Source: JALZKA01 sp963721645
Lineage (GTDB): Bacteria > Actinomycetota > Thermoleophilia > Solirubrobacterales > 70-9
Length of the DNA stretch: 64,000 bases
Direction of reading: 5' to 3'
Assembly: GCA_963721645.1 (NCBI GenBank)
Contig: CAVRJK010000002.1
Span: 744,001 to 808,000, forward strand
A program made the position numbers and the translations under genes. Shown here piece after piece: positions 25,143 through 33,844 of the stretch. Under the pieces are notes generated by a model, which saw nothing but the letters and a program-made list of their open reading frames with translations, did no database searches and had not been told where the DNA came from. Within the stretch, counting starts at the first letter, position 1; every line of letters begins with the position of its first letter.

Positions 25143-26144
25143 GTGGCGACCGGCTGGAGCGACGTGTTCATCCTGCCCGATGCGAGGCAGGCCGCGACGG
25201 AGCCCGAGACGGTCGCGGGTGAGCCCGCTCGGGGCAAGTTCTTCTCCCGGCTCCGCGACAACCTCTCGCGCAGCCGCCAGGCGCTCACCGCCGAGGTGTC
25301 GGCAAGCTTCTTTGATCGGCTCGATGCGGAGGCCTTCGAGCGCCTGGAGGAGGCCCTGATCCTCGCTGATGTCGGCGCCCAGGTGACGGCGGACGTGGTC
25401 GGGCGCCTTGAGGCTGAGGTCAGCTCGGGCGCCGTCGAGCACGGTGAAGCGGCGCGCACCCGTCTGGTCGAGCTCCTCGCCGAGGTCGCGCAACCCGATG
25501 GGGCACCCCGTATCGATCTCACGCAGGGCCCGACCGTGATCATGGTGGTCGGCGTCAATGGGACCGGGAAGACGACCACGATCGGCAAGCTCGCAAAGCT
25601 GGTTTCGTCCGAGTTCGGCCTGAAGACGATCGTGGGCGCGGCGGATACCTATCGCGCCGCGGCCATCGAGCAGCTGGAGACCTGGGCCGAGCGCTCTGAC
25701 ACGGAGATCGTCAAGGGGCAGCCTGGCGGTGACCCCGGCGCCGTCGTCTTCGACTCGGTCGCGGCCGCCGAGTCGCGCGGAGCCGACGTGTTGATCATCG
25801 ATACCGCCGGACGGCTCCATACCCACGCAAACCTGATGGAGGAGCTCTCGAAAGTACGGCGCGTGGCGGACAAGCGCCTTCCGGGCGCCCCGCACGAAAC
25901 GCTCATCGTGATCGACGCGACGACCGGTCAGAACGGCTTGCGGCAGGCGCGTGCGTTTGCCGACGCCGCGGGGGTGACAGGAGTCGTGCTTACGAAGCTC
26001 GACGGGACGGCGAAGGGCGGCATTGCCCTGGCTATCGCGTCCGAACTGGGGACGCCGGTCAAGATGATCGGCGTAGGCGAAGGTCTGGAGGACCTGCGTC
26101 CATTCGACGCTCGCGAGTTCTGCGAGGCCTTGATCGGGGAGTAG
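25143..26144 (+). CDS. ftsY: Signal recognition particle receptor FtsY
   Basis: GTPase receptor docking ribosome-SRP complexes at the membrane. 333 residues: a short N-terminal region instead of a long acidic A domain, the N helical bundle (about 30-120), then the G domain with GVNGTGKTT (about 137-145), DTAGR (about 220), T-K-L-D-G and GVGEGLEDL at the end. GTG start; TACGCT at 25130-25135 is seven bases before it. The partner Ffh is encoded 3.7 kb downstream. Confidence 0.95.
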   Translation: MATGWSDVFILPDARQAATEPETVAGEPARGKFFSRLRDNLSRSRQALTAEVSASFFDRLDAEAFERLEEALILADVGAQVTADVVGRLEAEVSSGAVEHGEAARTRLVELLAEVAQPDGAPRIDLTQGPTVIMVVGVNGTGKTTTIGKLAKLVSSEFGLKTIVGAADTYRAAAIEQLETWAERSDTEIVKGQPGGDPGAVVFDSVAAAESRGADVLIIDTAGRLHTHANLMEELSKVRRVADKRLPGAPHETLIVIDATTGQNGLRQARAFADAAGVTGVVLTKLDGTAKGGIALAIASELGTPVKMIGVGEGLEDLRPFDAREFCEALIGE

Positions 26145-26150
26145 GTAGGG

Positions 26151-28991
26151 GTGGCCAAAGGAAACCTGCTCGAGCGCGAAGAGGAGCTTGAGCTTCTCGG
26201 CGCCGCAGTAGAGCGCCTTGGCGAAGGCGTTGGGGGGGCGGTCGCGATCGAAGGGCCGCCGGGAATTGGCAAGACGGCGCTCCTGGAGAGCGCCAAGGGA
26301 CGAATCGCGGACGCCGGGATCGGGACGATCCAGGCGCGGTGCGGCGAGTTCGAGTTGGACTTCCCCTTCGGCGTCGCTCGCCAGCTCTTCGAGCGTCGCG
26401 TGACCGGTCAGGGCGCAAAGACCCGCGCCCGCCTGCTGGAAGGAGCTGCAGCACACGCCGCTCCGGCGTTGGGACTCGAGACAGGAGAGGGGGAGATGGG
26501 AGGGACCGCGGAGCCGAGTGTCGATCTTCCGTTCACTGTCATCCATGGCCTCTATTGGCTCCTCGCGCGTCTGTCCGAGAAGGGGCCTCTGGCGGTGGTG
26601 GTCGACGACGCCCACTGGTGCGACGACCCGAGCCTTCGCTTCCTCACGTACCTGGTACCCCGCCTTGGCGATCTGCCCGTGCTTTTACTGGTCGCCTCGA
26701 GGCCGGCGGCGCCGGAGCGGGCCGCGGCGATGGGAGCGATCCTTGGCGGGCCGGACGTCAAGCGGGTAGTCCCCGGGCCACTCGGCGACGAGGGCTCCCG
26801 CGCGCTCCTCGGGCAGGCCTTCGCAAAGCCGGTGGAGAAAAGCTTCGCAAGCGCCTGCCACGAGGCCAGCGGTGGCAACCCGTTCTTGCTTTCCGAGCTC
26901 GCTCAGAGTCTTGTCGCAGACAGCATCGAGCCGGTGGACGCAAACGCTCAGCGGGTCCGAAACCTCGTGCCGGCGGCGGTCGTCAACTCGGTCTTGATGC
27001 GCATCGGCCGTATGCCGGCGCCCTGCGGCGACCTTGCCGCGGCGATCGCCGTCCTTGGGTCGGAGGTCGAGCCCCGCCTCGCGGCCGCACTTGCCGGTAT
27101 CGGGCCGGACGCCATTTTCGAGCCACTCGAAGCGCTCGAGCGCGCGGGCATTCTGGCCGGCGAGCGGCCTCTGCGCTTCGTCCACCCGCTTTTACGCGAG
27201 GCAGTGCGTGCCGAACTGCCTCTGGCGCGACGTGAGGCCCTCCATGCCGGGGCCGCCGCGCTCCTTCGCACCGAGGGTGCAAAGCCGGACGAGATCGCTC
27301 ACCATCTTCTCGACGCGCCACGGCTCGGCGCGCGCGAGACTGTTTCCACTCTTCGCCAGGCTGCGACCAATGCGGTTGGCGGCGGCGCTCCAGAGGCAGC
27401 CGTCACCTATCTCCTGCGCGCTCTCGCTGAACCTCCTTCCGCGGACGTCCAGGCGGGCCTGCGCTACGAACTGGGCGTCGCGGGATGGCTTTCGGGACGC
27501 GACCCTGCCGTCCTGATCGAAGACCTGCGAGCAGGGTTGAACGGTGCCTGGAGCCCATCCGAGCGAGCAACCCGGGCCATCGCTCTTGCTCGCGCCGTCG
27601 CGTCCACCGGAGATGTCCCGTCGGCGTTCGGCGTCCTCGAGGGCCAGATCGAAGCGGCCGGCACCGGCACCGGCGAGGCGGCAGCACGCCTTCGCGCCGA
27701 GCATGCGGCGCTGGGCTTGCTTCACCCGGACACGCGGGACCGTGCGATCGAGCTGATCGAGGATCGCGCGGCACATCCGTCAGGAGGAGACATCGGAGCG
27801 CTCCTCGAGCTTGGAGTCTTGGCCACCTATCGCTCCCTTGACGGATCTGCAGACGAGTCTGCGGCGATTGCCGAAGCGGCGCTCGACGGCGGGCGGCTGC
27901 TCGCTTGCGAAGGGGCCGACTCGGTTGCCTTTCACATAGCGCTGCTTGTGCTCATGGTTGCCGACCGCCACGAGGCTGCCCAGACTCACCTCGACCAAGC
28001 CGCGGACCAGGCACGCCGTGGAGGCTCCGCGGTCGCCTTCGGGTCCGTTTGCGCGATGTCATCGGTGCTGGCTTGGCGTCGAGGCGACATGCCCGGCACT
28101 GAAGCGCAGGCCCGCAGCGCCCTCGAACCCGGCCTCGCTCCACCCTTCATCCTGCCGCTGATCGTTGCCTGCCTGGCGCTGGCGCTCGTCGACAAGGGGG
28201 AGTTGGATGCCGCTGAGGAGGAGCTGGGGCGTTTTGGGAATGCGTATGAGTTGCCTGAGCTCATGCAGGTGAACATGGCCTTCTTCGCGCGCGGAGCCTT
28301 GCACGAGGCACAGGGCAGGTGCGACGAGGCTCTCACCGACCTCGCCGAGCTCGACCGCCGGAATCTGCGGCTGGGAATCATGAACTCGGCGGTGCCGTGG
28401 CGACCGGTGGCGGTCGGGGCGGCTCTTCGCGAGGGCAATCGCGACCTTGCGAACGAGCTGGCGGCGGACGAGATGGCATTCGCCGAGCGGTGGGGAACGG
28501 CGACTGCGATGGGCCAAGCCCTGCGGGCGGGCGGTCTCGCCAAGGGCAGCGATGGCATCGAAGACCTGCGCGAGGCCGTAGGCGTGCTGGAACCGACGGG
28601 CAGCCGCCGCGAGTCCACGCTCGCGCTGATCAATCTGGGTTCGGCGCTCAGGCGGGCAGGTGAGAGGAAGGAGGCGCGCGAGCATCTGACGGCCGGGCTT
28701 GAACTCGCACAACGGTGTGGCGCGGCGCGCTTGGCGTCGATGGCACACGAGGAGCTGAAGGTCGCCGGCGCCAAGCCCAGGCGTCTTCAGTTCTCAGGAG
28801 CCGACTCCCTGACGGCCGCGGAGCGCCGGGTTGCCCAGATGGCCGCAGACGGCTTGGCCAACCGCGAGATCGCAGAAACGCTCTTCCTGTCGACGCGCAC
28901 AGTCGAGAATCACCTCAGCCGCGTCTACCGAAAGCTCGACATCACGTCGCGTTCCGGACTCGGTCAAGCCCTTTCTCTCGACCCGGCTTAG
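26151..28991 (+). CDS. Large LuxR-family ATP-binding transcriptional regulator (LAL type)
   Basis: 946 residues. N-terminal AAA-like NTPase with GPPGIGKT (35-42) and VVVDDAHW (about 148-155), a long helical TPR-like middle (about 330-860), and a C-terminal LuxR helix-turn-helix (LTAAERRVAQMAADGLANREIAETL onward, in pieces about 885-935). LAL regulators sense small molecules or proteins through the middle region; no ligand can be inferred. GTG start with a weak GTAGGG ribosome site, six bases after ftsY. It interrupts the usual ftsY-ffh neighbourhood together with the next two genes. Confidence 0.88.
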   Translation: MAKGNLLEREEELELLGAAVERLGEGVGGAVAIEGPPGIGKTALLESAKGRIADAGIGTIQARCGEFELDFPFGVARQLFERRVTGQGAKTRARLLEGAAAHAAPALGLETGEGEMGGTAEPSVDLPFTVIHGLYWLLARLSEKGPLAVVVDDAHWCDDPSLRFLTYLVPRLGDLPVLLLVASRPAAPERAAAMGAILGGPDVKRVVPGPLGDEGSRALLGQAFAKPVEKSFASACHEASGGNPFLLSELAQSLVADSIEPVDANAQRVRNLVPAAVVNSVLMRIGRMPAPCGDLAAAIAVLGSEVEPRLAAALAGIGPDAIFEPLEALERAGILAGERPLRFVHPLLREAVRAELPLARREALHAGAAALLRTEGAKPDEIAHHLLDAPRLGARETVSTLRQAATNAVGGGAPEAAVTYLLRALAEPPSADVQAGLRYELGVAGWLSGRDPAVLIEDLRAGLNGAWSPSERATRAIALARAVASTGDVPSAFGVLEGQIEAAGTGTGEAAARLRAEHAALGLLHPDTRDRAIELIEDRAAHPSGGDIGALLELGVLATYRSLDGSADESAAIAEAALDGGRLLACEGADSVAFHIALLVLMVADRHEAAQTHLDQAADQARRGGSAVAFGSVCAMSSVLAWRRGDMPGTEAQARSALEPGLAPPFILPLIVACLALALVDKGELDAAEEELGRFGNAYELPELMQVNMAFFARGALHEAQGRCDEALTDLAELDRRNLRLGIMNSAVPWRPVAVGAALREGNRDLANELAADEMAFAERWGTATAMGQALRAGGLAKGSDGIEDLREAVGVLEPTGSRRESTLALINLGSALRRAGERKEAREHLTAGLELAQRCGAARLASMAHEELKVAGAKPRRLQFSGADSLTAAERRVAQMAADGLANREIAETLFLSTRTVENHLSRVYRKLDITSRSGLGQALSLDPA

Positions 28992-29101
28992 GGGGTACTC
29001 ACGGGCCGTTCGAAAGATGAGTGGTCTCCACTCATGACACCGGCGGCAAAAGCGCAGACACTGGCTTGGCAATGAGGAAACGACTGCCAGGAGGCGCTGA
29101 C

Positions 29102-29677
29102 ATGTACGGACGAAGCAGAAGGATCGCGATGGCGGCAGTTGCCGGTCTCGCGAGCATCACGGTGGCGACTGCCGTCGCGGCGACGAAGGAGAAGACATTC
29201 TCGACGGGCGACTTCAGCATGGGCATCCCGGACGAGGGGGTCGCAGTCAAAAACCTGAAAGTGAAGACGAAGGGCACGATCTCAGACGTGAACGTTCTCG
29301 TAGCGCTCGACACAACGTTCAACGGGGACTATGCGCTCTACCTGATGCACCCGAGCGGCAAGACGATTCACCTCAGCTCGAATAACGGCGACGCCGGCAA
29401 CGGCTATGGCAGCGGCGATTGCGCCAGCGCGGTCAGGTTCGACGACGAGGCCGTGCTCAAGGTCGATGCCTACGAAGGAATCAACCGCACGTTCTTCGAC
29501 GACGACGATTACCAGCCCGAGGAAGTGGATTCGAACGAAATCGGCGGACTCGAGGATCTCGACGGCAAGAAGCTGAACGGCAAGTGGAAGCTGATCGCCT
29601 CCGACACGGACCAGTTCAGCGCGGGGACCCTCGAGTGCTTCAAGCTCGAGGTCGAGTACACGACGCCGAAGAACTAG
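29102..29677 (+). CDS. Secreted stand-alone P-domain (proprotein convertase P/Homo B) protein
   Basis: 191 residues from the ATG at 29102, which has a strong AGGAGG seven bases upstream; this decides the start over in-frame ATGs further up. An N-terminal signal peptide (basic MYGRSRR, hydrophobic core, A-V-A-A cleavage region) precedes a single beta domain with the P-domain pattern: TISDVNVLVALD, GDYALYLMHPSGKTIHLS, and a late LNGKWKLIASDTD followed by GTLECFKLEV. P domains are usually the C-terminal part of subtilases; no protease is attached here. Probably exported; function unknown. Confidence 0.8.
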   Translation: MYGRSRRIAMAAVAGLASITVATAVAATKEKTFSTGDFSMGIPDEGVAVKNLKVKTKGTISDVNVLVALDTTFNGDYALYLMHPSGKTIHLSSNNGDAGNGYGSGDCASAVRFDDEAVLKVDAYEGINRTFFDDDDYQPEEVDSNEIGGLEDLDGKKLNGKWKLIASDTDQFSAGTLECFKLEVEYTTPKN

Positions 29678-29854
29678 ATGTCATTGGAGGCGCGCGGCGG
29701 CCGGATCTTGCTGCGGCTCGAGCTCGAAGAGGGCTCGGAGCCGATCAGCGGGCGTCTGGTCGCCGCGGACGGCACGGAGGAGGAGTTCGAAGGGCTCTTG
29801 GCGCTTGCGGCCGCTCTCGAGCGCGCGGTGGGCGAAGTCGAAGAGGTGAGGTAG
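29678..29854 (+). CDS. Small hypothetical protein, 58 residues
   Basis: ATG-initiated frame starting directly after the stop of the P-domain gene and ending 15 bases before ffh. The product begins MSLEARGGRILLRLELEEG and is acidic, with alternating hydrophobic and charged residues suggesting two strands and a helix (ALAAALERAVGEVEEV). A possible antiparallel beta-alpha fold of unknown function. Codon use looks like that of the neighbours (high GC third positions). No family recognised. Confidence 0.5.
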   Translation: MSLEARGGRILLRLELEEGSEPISGRLVAADGTEEEFEGLLALAAALERAVGEVEEVR

Positions 29855-29869
29855 GCGTAAGCTCAGCGC

Positions 29870-31204
29870 GTGTTTGACGCGCTGAGCGATCGTCTTCAGG
29901 CCACCCTTTCCGACGTCCGAGGCCGCGGCAAGCTGACCGAGGCCGACGTTGACAAGGCGATGCGGGAGATCCGCCTCGCTCTGCTCGAAGCGGACGTCAA
30001 CTTCAAGGTCGTGAAGGGATTCACGGCGAAGGTCAAGGAGCGCTGCCTTGACTCCGAGGTGCTGGGTGCCCTCGACCCCGGGCAACGGGTCATAAAGATC
30101 GTCAATGAGGAGCTTGCCTCGCTCATGGGCGGTGCCAGCCGCGAGATCGTCCTCGCTCCTACGGGCCCGACGGTGATCCTGATGGCCGGCCTTCAGGGGT
30201 CGGGCAAGACAACGGCCTGCGCGAAGCTCGCGCGACTCCTCGGAGAGCAGGGCAAGAACGTCGCGCTGGTCGCCTGCGACACGCAGAGGCCCGCCGCGGT
30301 CGAGCAGCTGGTGACGATGGGCAAGCGCGCAAACGCCCACGTGTATGAGCAGGGAACCGAGCGGAGTCCTGTCGACATCGCCGAGTGGGCCCTCGGGGAG
30401 GCCAAGAGGGAGGCGCGCGATGTCCTGATCGTCGATACCGCAGGCCGACTCCACGTGGATGAGGGCCTCATGGACGAGCTCGTGGCAATCCGCAAGCGCA
30501 CGAAGCCGCACAACGTCTTGTTGGTCGTCGATGCGATGACGGGCCAAGATGCGGTGAACGTGGCGGAGGCGTTCGGTGAGCGGACCGAGTTCGATGGTGT
30601 GGTCATGACCAAGCTCGACGGCGACGCGCGCGGCGGCGCCGCCCTCTCGGTCAAGGCCGTCACCGGCAAGCCGATCATGTACGCGTCGGTGGGCGAGCGG
30701 ATCGAGCAGTTGGAGCGATTCCACCCCGAGCGGATGGCGACTCGCATTCTCGGCATGGGCGACGTCATGACCCTGATCGAGAAGGCCGAGGCCGTCCATG
30801 ACGCGGATTCGGCAGCGGAGCTCGAGCGGAAGATCCGAAAGCAGGAATTCACCCTTGACGACTTCCTCACCCAGATGCGCCAGGTGCGCAAGATGGGACC
30901 ACTCACAAGCGTGATGGGGATGATGCCCGGCATGGGCAAGGCGATGAAGCAGCTACGCCAAGCCGATGTGGACGACTCCGAACTCGACCGCGTCGAGGCG
31001 ATCATCCTCTCGATGACGCCTGCCGAGCGGGCGAACCCCGAGGTGATCAACGGCTCAAGGCGAAAGCGGATTGCCCGCGGCTCGGGGACGACCGTCCAGG
31101 CTGTGAATCAGCTCGTCAAGCAGTTCGGCCAGATGAAGAAGATGATGGCCTCGCTCGCGAAGGGCAAGATGCCGGACATGCAGCAGCTCATGCGCGGCAG
31201 GTGA
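29870..31204 (+). CDS. ffh: Signal recognition particle protein Ffh (SRP54)
   Basis: Binds signal peptides and 4.5S RNA and delivers nascent chains to FtsY. 444 residues: N domain, G domain with GLQGSGKTT (about 106-114), DTQRPAAVEQL, DTAGRL and T-K-L-D-G-D-A-R-G-G, then a methionine-rich M domain (about 300-430, with MGMMPGMGKAMK). GTG start; TAAGCT at 29858-29863 is six bases upstream with no Shine-Dalgarno sequence. I did not find the 4.5S RNA gene in the window. Confidence 0.96.
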   Translation: MFDALSDRLQATLSDVRGRGKLTEADVDKAMREIRLALLEADVNFKVVKGFTAKVKERCLDSEVLGALDPGQRVIKIVNEELASLMGGASREIVLAPTGPTVILMAGLQGSGKTTACAKLARLLGEQGKNVALVACDTQRPAAVEQLVTMGKRANAHVYEQGTERSPVDIAEWALGEAKREARDVLIVDTAGRLHVDEGLMDELVAIRKRTKPHNVLLVVDAMTGQDAVNVAEAFGERTEFDGVVMTKLDGDARGGAALSVKAVTGKPIMYASVGERIEQLERFHPERMATRILGMGDVMTLIEKAEAVHDADSAAELERKIRKQEFTLDDFLTQMRQVRKMGPLTSVMGMMPGMGKAMKQLRQADVDDSELDRVEAIILSMTPAERANPEVINGSRRKRIARGSGTTVQAVNQLVKQFGQMKKMMASLAKGKMPDMQQLMRGR

Positions 31205-31244
31205 AGGGGCGGCATCGGCCCCCCGCTAACCTCCGACGTCGCTT

Positions 31245-31499
31245 ATGGCCGTCCGAATCAGACTCAGAAGGGTGGGTTCACGCAAGAACCCGATCTGGCG
31301 CGTTGTCGTCGCAGACAAGCGATCGCCGCGCGACGGCCGCACGATCGAGACGATCGGCCATTACAACCCGCAGACCGAGCCGTCGACCATCGTCCTTGAC
31401 GAGGAGCGCGCCCAGCATTGGATCGACCACGGCGCTCAGCCGAGCCCGACGGTCGCGCGCTTGCTTCGCACCAAGGGCATCGGCGTCTCCGGCACCTGA
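31245..31499 (+). CDS. rpsP: Ribosomal protein S16
   Basis: 84 residues, MAVRIRLRRVGSRKNP start, D-x-R-x-P-R-D-G-R-x-I-E-x-I-G-x-Y-N-P core. Small-subunit assembly protein. TAACCT at 31227-31232 lies 12 bases before the ATG. Followed by the KH-domain gene as in most bacteria. Confidence 0.96.
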   Translation: MAVRIRLRRVGSRKNPIWRVVVADKRSPRDGRTIETIGHYNPQTEPSTIVLDEERAQHWIDHGAQPSPTVARLLRTKGIGVSGT

Positions 31500-31515
31500 G
31501 CCGTAAAGCGACCGA

Positions 31516-31761
31516 ATGGCCTCGCCCGCGACCGAGCTTGTCGAGTACCTGGTTCGCGCGATCGTCGAGGCACCCGACTCCGTCGAGGTCGAAGAGTTCG
31601 ACGAGGGCGATGAGTTGATCCTCGAGATCAAGGTCGCCGATGAGGACCTTGGCCGCGTGATCGGCAAGGAGGGCCGGGTCGCCAAGTCGATCCGGACGAT
31701 CGCCCGCGCCGCCGGCGCCCGCGAAGAGCGCCGCATCTCCGTCGACATCGTCGAGGATTAG
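31516..31761 (+). CDS. khpA: KH-domain RNA-binding protein (KhpA/YlqC)
   Basis: 81 residues with a single KH fold including the GxxG loop IGKEGR, then KSIRTIARAAG. KhpA proteins bind RNA, often as partners of KhpB. Position between rpsP and the rimM-trmD region is standard. Six bases after its stop a REP-type palindrome begins, and rimM is absent. Confidence 0.93.
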   Translation: MASPATELVEYLVRAIVEAPDSVEVEEFDEGDELILEIKVADEDLGRVIGKEGRVAKSIRTIARAAGAREERRISVDIVED

Positions 31762-31766
31762 GCCCC

Positions 31767-31785
31767 GAGGGGTCAGACCCCTCAC
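31767..31785 (+). repeat. REP-type palindrome between khpA and trmD
   Basis: GAGGGGTCAGACCCCTCAC preceded by CCCC, followed by ACTCCCTTCACAC. It fills the 37-base gap where rimM would normally lie, ending 13 bases before the trmD ATG. Confidence 0.85.
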
Positions 31786-31798
31786 ACTCCCTTCACAC

Positions 31799-32482
31799 AT
31801 GCGGATCGATGTATTCACCCTCTTTCCCGAGTGGTTCGACTGGTATCGGGGTCAGCGCCACATGGCGAACGTGCTCGAAACCGGCACCGAGCTTCAGACT
31901 TTCCACTGGCGCGAGACCACGCCGCTCACAGGCGGGCAGGTTGACGATTCGCCCTATGGCGGAGGCGCCGGCATGGTGCTTCGCGTGGATGTCGTCGACG
32001 CGGCGCTCCAGGCCGCGTATGACGATGGGACGCGCCCCGCGAGGACCATCGTGCTTGCGCCGACCGGCCGCCAGTTCGACGACGCGCTTGCGGCCGAGCT
32101 CGCGGCCGAGGACCACATCGCGCTCCTGTGTGGGCGCTACGAGGGCTTCGACGAACGGGTGCACGATCACCTGGCGACCGACGTCGTTTCGATCGGCCCG
32201 TACGTAATCGCGGGGGGAGAGCTGGCGGCGATGGTGGTCGCCGATGCGGTCACCCGCAAGCTGCCCGGCGCCCTGGGACACGCCGACTCGGCAATCGAGG
32301 AGTCCTTCTCGCCCGCGCTCGACGGGGCGCCTGAATACCCGCACTACACCCGTCCCGCAGAGCACCGGGGATGGGGTGTTCCGGACGTCCTCCTGTCCGG
32401 TGACCACGCGAAGGTGCGTGAGTGGCGTTTGGCACGCAGTCGTGATCGCTACCATTCGCGCCCGCATGGATCTCAGCCTTGA
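31799..32482 (+). CDS. trmD: tRNA (guanine-37 N1) methyltransferase TrmD
   Basis: SPOUT methyltransferase making m1G37 to prevent frameshifting. 227 residues: MRIDVFTLFPEWF, SPYGGGAGMVLR, LLCGRYEGFDERV (trefoil knot), then YPHYTRPAEHRGWGVPDVLLSGDHAKVREWR in pieces. Two usually conserved spots differ: GDYVL reads GPYVI, and the EDSF segment before the PHYTRP motif reads EESF with a three-residue longer spacer. Followed by rplS. Slightly short at the C-terminus. Confidence 0.92.
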   Translation: MRIDVFTLFPEWFDWYRGQRHMANVLETGTELQTFHWRETTPLTGGQVDDSPYGGGAGMVLRVDVVDAALQAAYDDGTRPARTIVLAPTGRQFDDALAAELAAEDHIALLCGRYEGFDERVHDHLATDVVSIGPYVIAGGELAAMVVADAVTRKLPGALGHADSAIEESFSPALDGAPEYPHYTRPAEHRGWGVPDVLLSGDHAKVREWRLARSRDRYHSRPHGSQP

Positions 32483-32521
32483 GGTCTGCCACCGAACACT
32501 TCCGCATCACTCCCTTGCACC

Positions 32522-33229
32522 ATGAGCACGATCATCGAAAGCATCGAGCGGCGACAGCTGCGCCGAGTTCCCCGGTTTGATCCGGGTGACCGCGTTCGTG
32601 TCCATTTCCAGGTAATCGAGGGAACCCGCCGCCGGACCCAGGTCTTCGAGGGCATCGTGATCGGCCGCCAGGGCTCCGGCGCTCGCGAAACCTTCACCGT
32701 TCGCAAGACATCCTTCGGCGTAGGCGTCGAGCGCATATTCCCGCTGCACTCGCCGAAGATCGACCAGCTCGAGGTCGTCGCCCGCGGCGACGTCCGTCGC
32801 GCGAAGCTCTACTACCTCCGTGGCCGTGTCGGCAAGCGCGCGAGGGTCGCCGAGCGCGCCTGGTCAGGCGAGGTCGAGCAGGCCGTGATGCCTGAAGCCG
32901 CAGATCTTGAGGCCACCGATGTGGCACCCGGCGAGGTCGAATTCGAGGAGCCGCCCGAGGAAGCGGAACCGGTCGAGTACGAGGCGCCCGAGTCGGAACC
33001 GATCAACGAAGGTGCGGCCGTAGTCCCGGCCGATGCCGAGGGTGCCCAGGAGGCAACCGAGGCAGAGATGAAGCAAGCCGACGAAGCCGCTGAGGCAGAG
33101 CCGGAGGCGGATGGGGAAGAGGGTGTCACGTCCGACGACGAGGGAGCCGCTGAACCGGACGGAGCTGAGTCCGCCGAGGAGACCGAAGCCGAAGAGGCAA
33201 AGGGCTCCGAGGACTCAGACTCGAACTGA
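32522..33229 (+). CDS. rplS: Ribosomal protein L19 with long acidic tail
   Basis: The first about 115 of 235 residues are ordinary L19 (F-x-P-G-D-x-V-R-V-H-F, RRTQVFEG, FTVRKTSFGVGVER, then RRAKLYYLRGRVGK). The remaining about 120 residues are a low-complexity Glu/Ala/Asp/Pro extension with no basic patches, ending SEDSDSN. L19 lies at the interface of the 30S and 50S subunits. The extension is in frame and uses neighbour-like codons. An acidic tail on an RNA-binding ribosomal protein is odd. Confidence 0.94.
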   Translation: MSTIIESIERRQLRRVPRFDPGDRVRVHFQVIEGTRRRTQVFEGIVIGRQGSGARETFTVRKTSFGVGVERIFPLHSPKIDQLEVVARGDVRRAKLYYLRGRVGKRARVAERAWSGEVEQAVMPEAADLEATDVAPGEVEFEEPPEEAEPVEYEAPESEPINEGAAVVPADAEGAQEATEAEMKQADEAAEAEPEADGEEGVTSDDEGAAEPDGAESAEETEAEEAKGSEDSDSN

Positions 33230-33267
33230 TCCCCAAACCCGACACACCCCTCGGGGCGGTCCTCGAG

Positions 33268-33844
33268 TTGGTCGTGATCGTCGCGATGGCGATAGGCCTC
33301 GCGCTCGGTATCCAGGCGCTCGTCGTAAAGCCCTTCCAGATTCCGTCGGAATCGATGAAGCCGCTCCTGGTCGAGGGTGAGCGTGTTCTGGTCAACCGTC
33401 TTGCCTACACGATCGGTGGCGACCCGTCGGTGGGCGATGTGGTGGTCTTTCACCCACCCGAATGGGGCCGACGGCGGCGGCGGCAGGGAATGCGGCGTCG
33501 AGAAGCCCCAGTCGCAGGTCTGCCCCGAGGGCACGTCAGAGGCCTCCGATCAGAACTTCATCAAGCGCATCGTGGCCGGTCCCGGCGACGAGCTCTATAT
33601 CGAGGACGGGCACCCCGTCGTCAACGGCGAGATGGCCGAAGAGGACTTCATCCGCGAATGCGGCGGCGGCTTGAACTGCAATTTGGAGGATCCCATCACC
33701 ATCCCCGCCGACAGTTACTTCATGATGGGCGACAACCGTGGAGCATCAGACGACAGCCGCTTCTGGGGTCCCGTCCCCCAAGACTGGATCATCGGCAAGG
33801 CCTTCTTCAGCTACTGGCCCCCGTCCGAGTTCGGCCCCTTTTAG
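33268..33844 (+). CDS. lepB: Signal peptidase I, apparent single-base frameshift
   Basis: Type I leader peptidase. Frame one gives an N-terminal membrane anchor (VVIVAMAIGLALGIQALVV) and the catalytic Ser in PSESM, then VGDVVVFHPP. From about 33457-33459 (run CCC) the homology continues one frame over as NGADGGGGRECG, with the catalytic Lys in FIKRIVAGPGDE and the closing GDNRGASDDSRFWGPV. Removing one C joins the two into one protein of about 191 residues. TTG start at 33268. Being normally essential, it is more likely a sequence error than a dead gene. The rplS-lepB-rnhB order is conserved. Confidence 0.85.

Noticed and set aside
24314..26615. Long open frames antisense to smc, ftsY and the LuxR gene
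   Set aside because: High GC content keeps antisense frames open; their products are Arg/Ser/Leu-rich without recognisable motifs.
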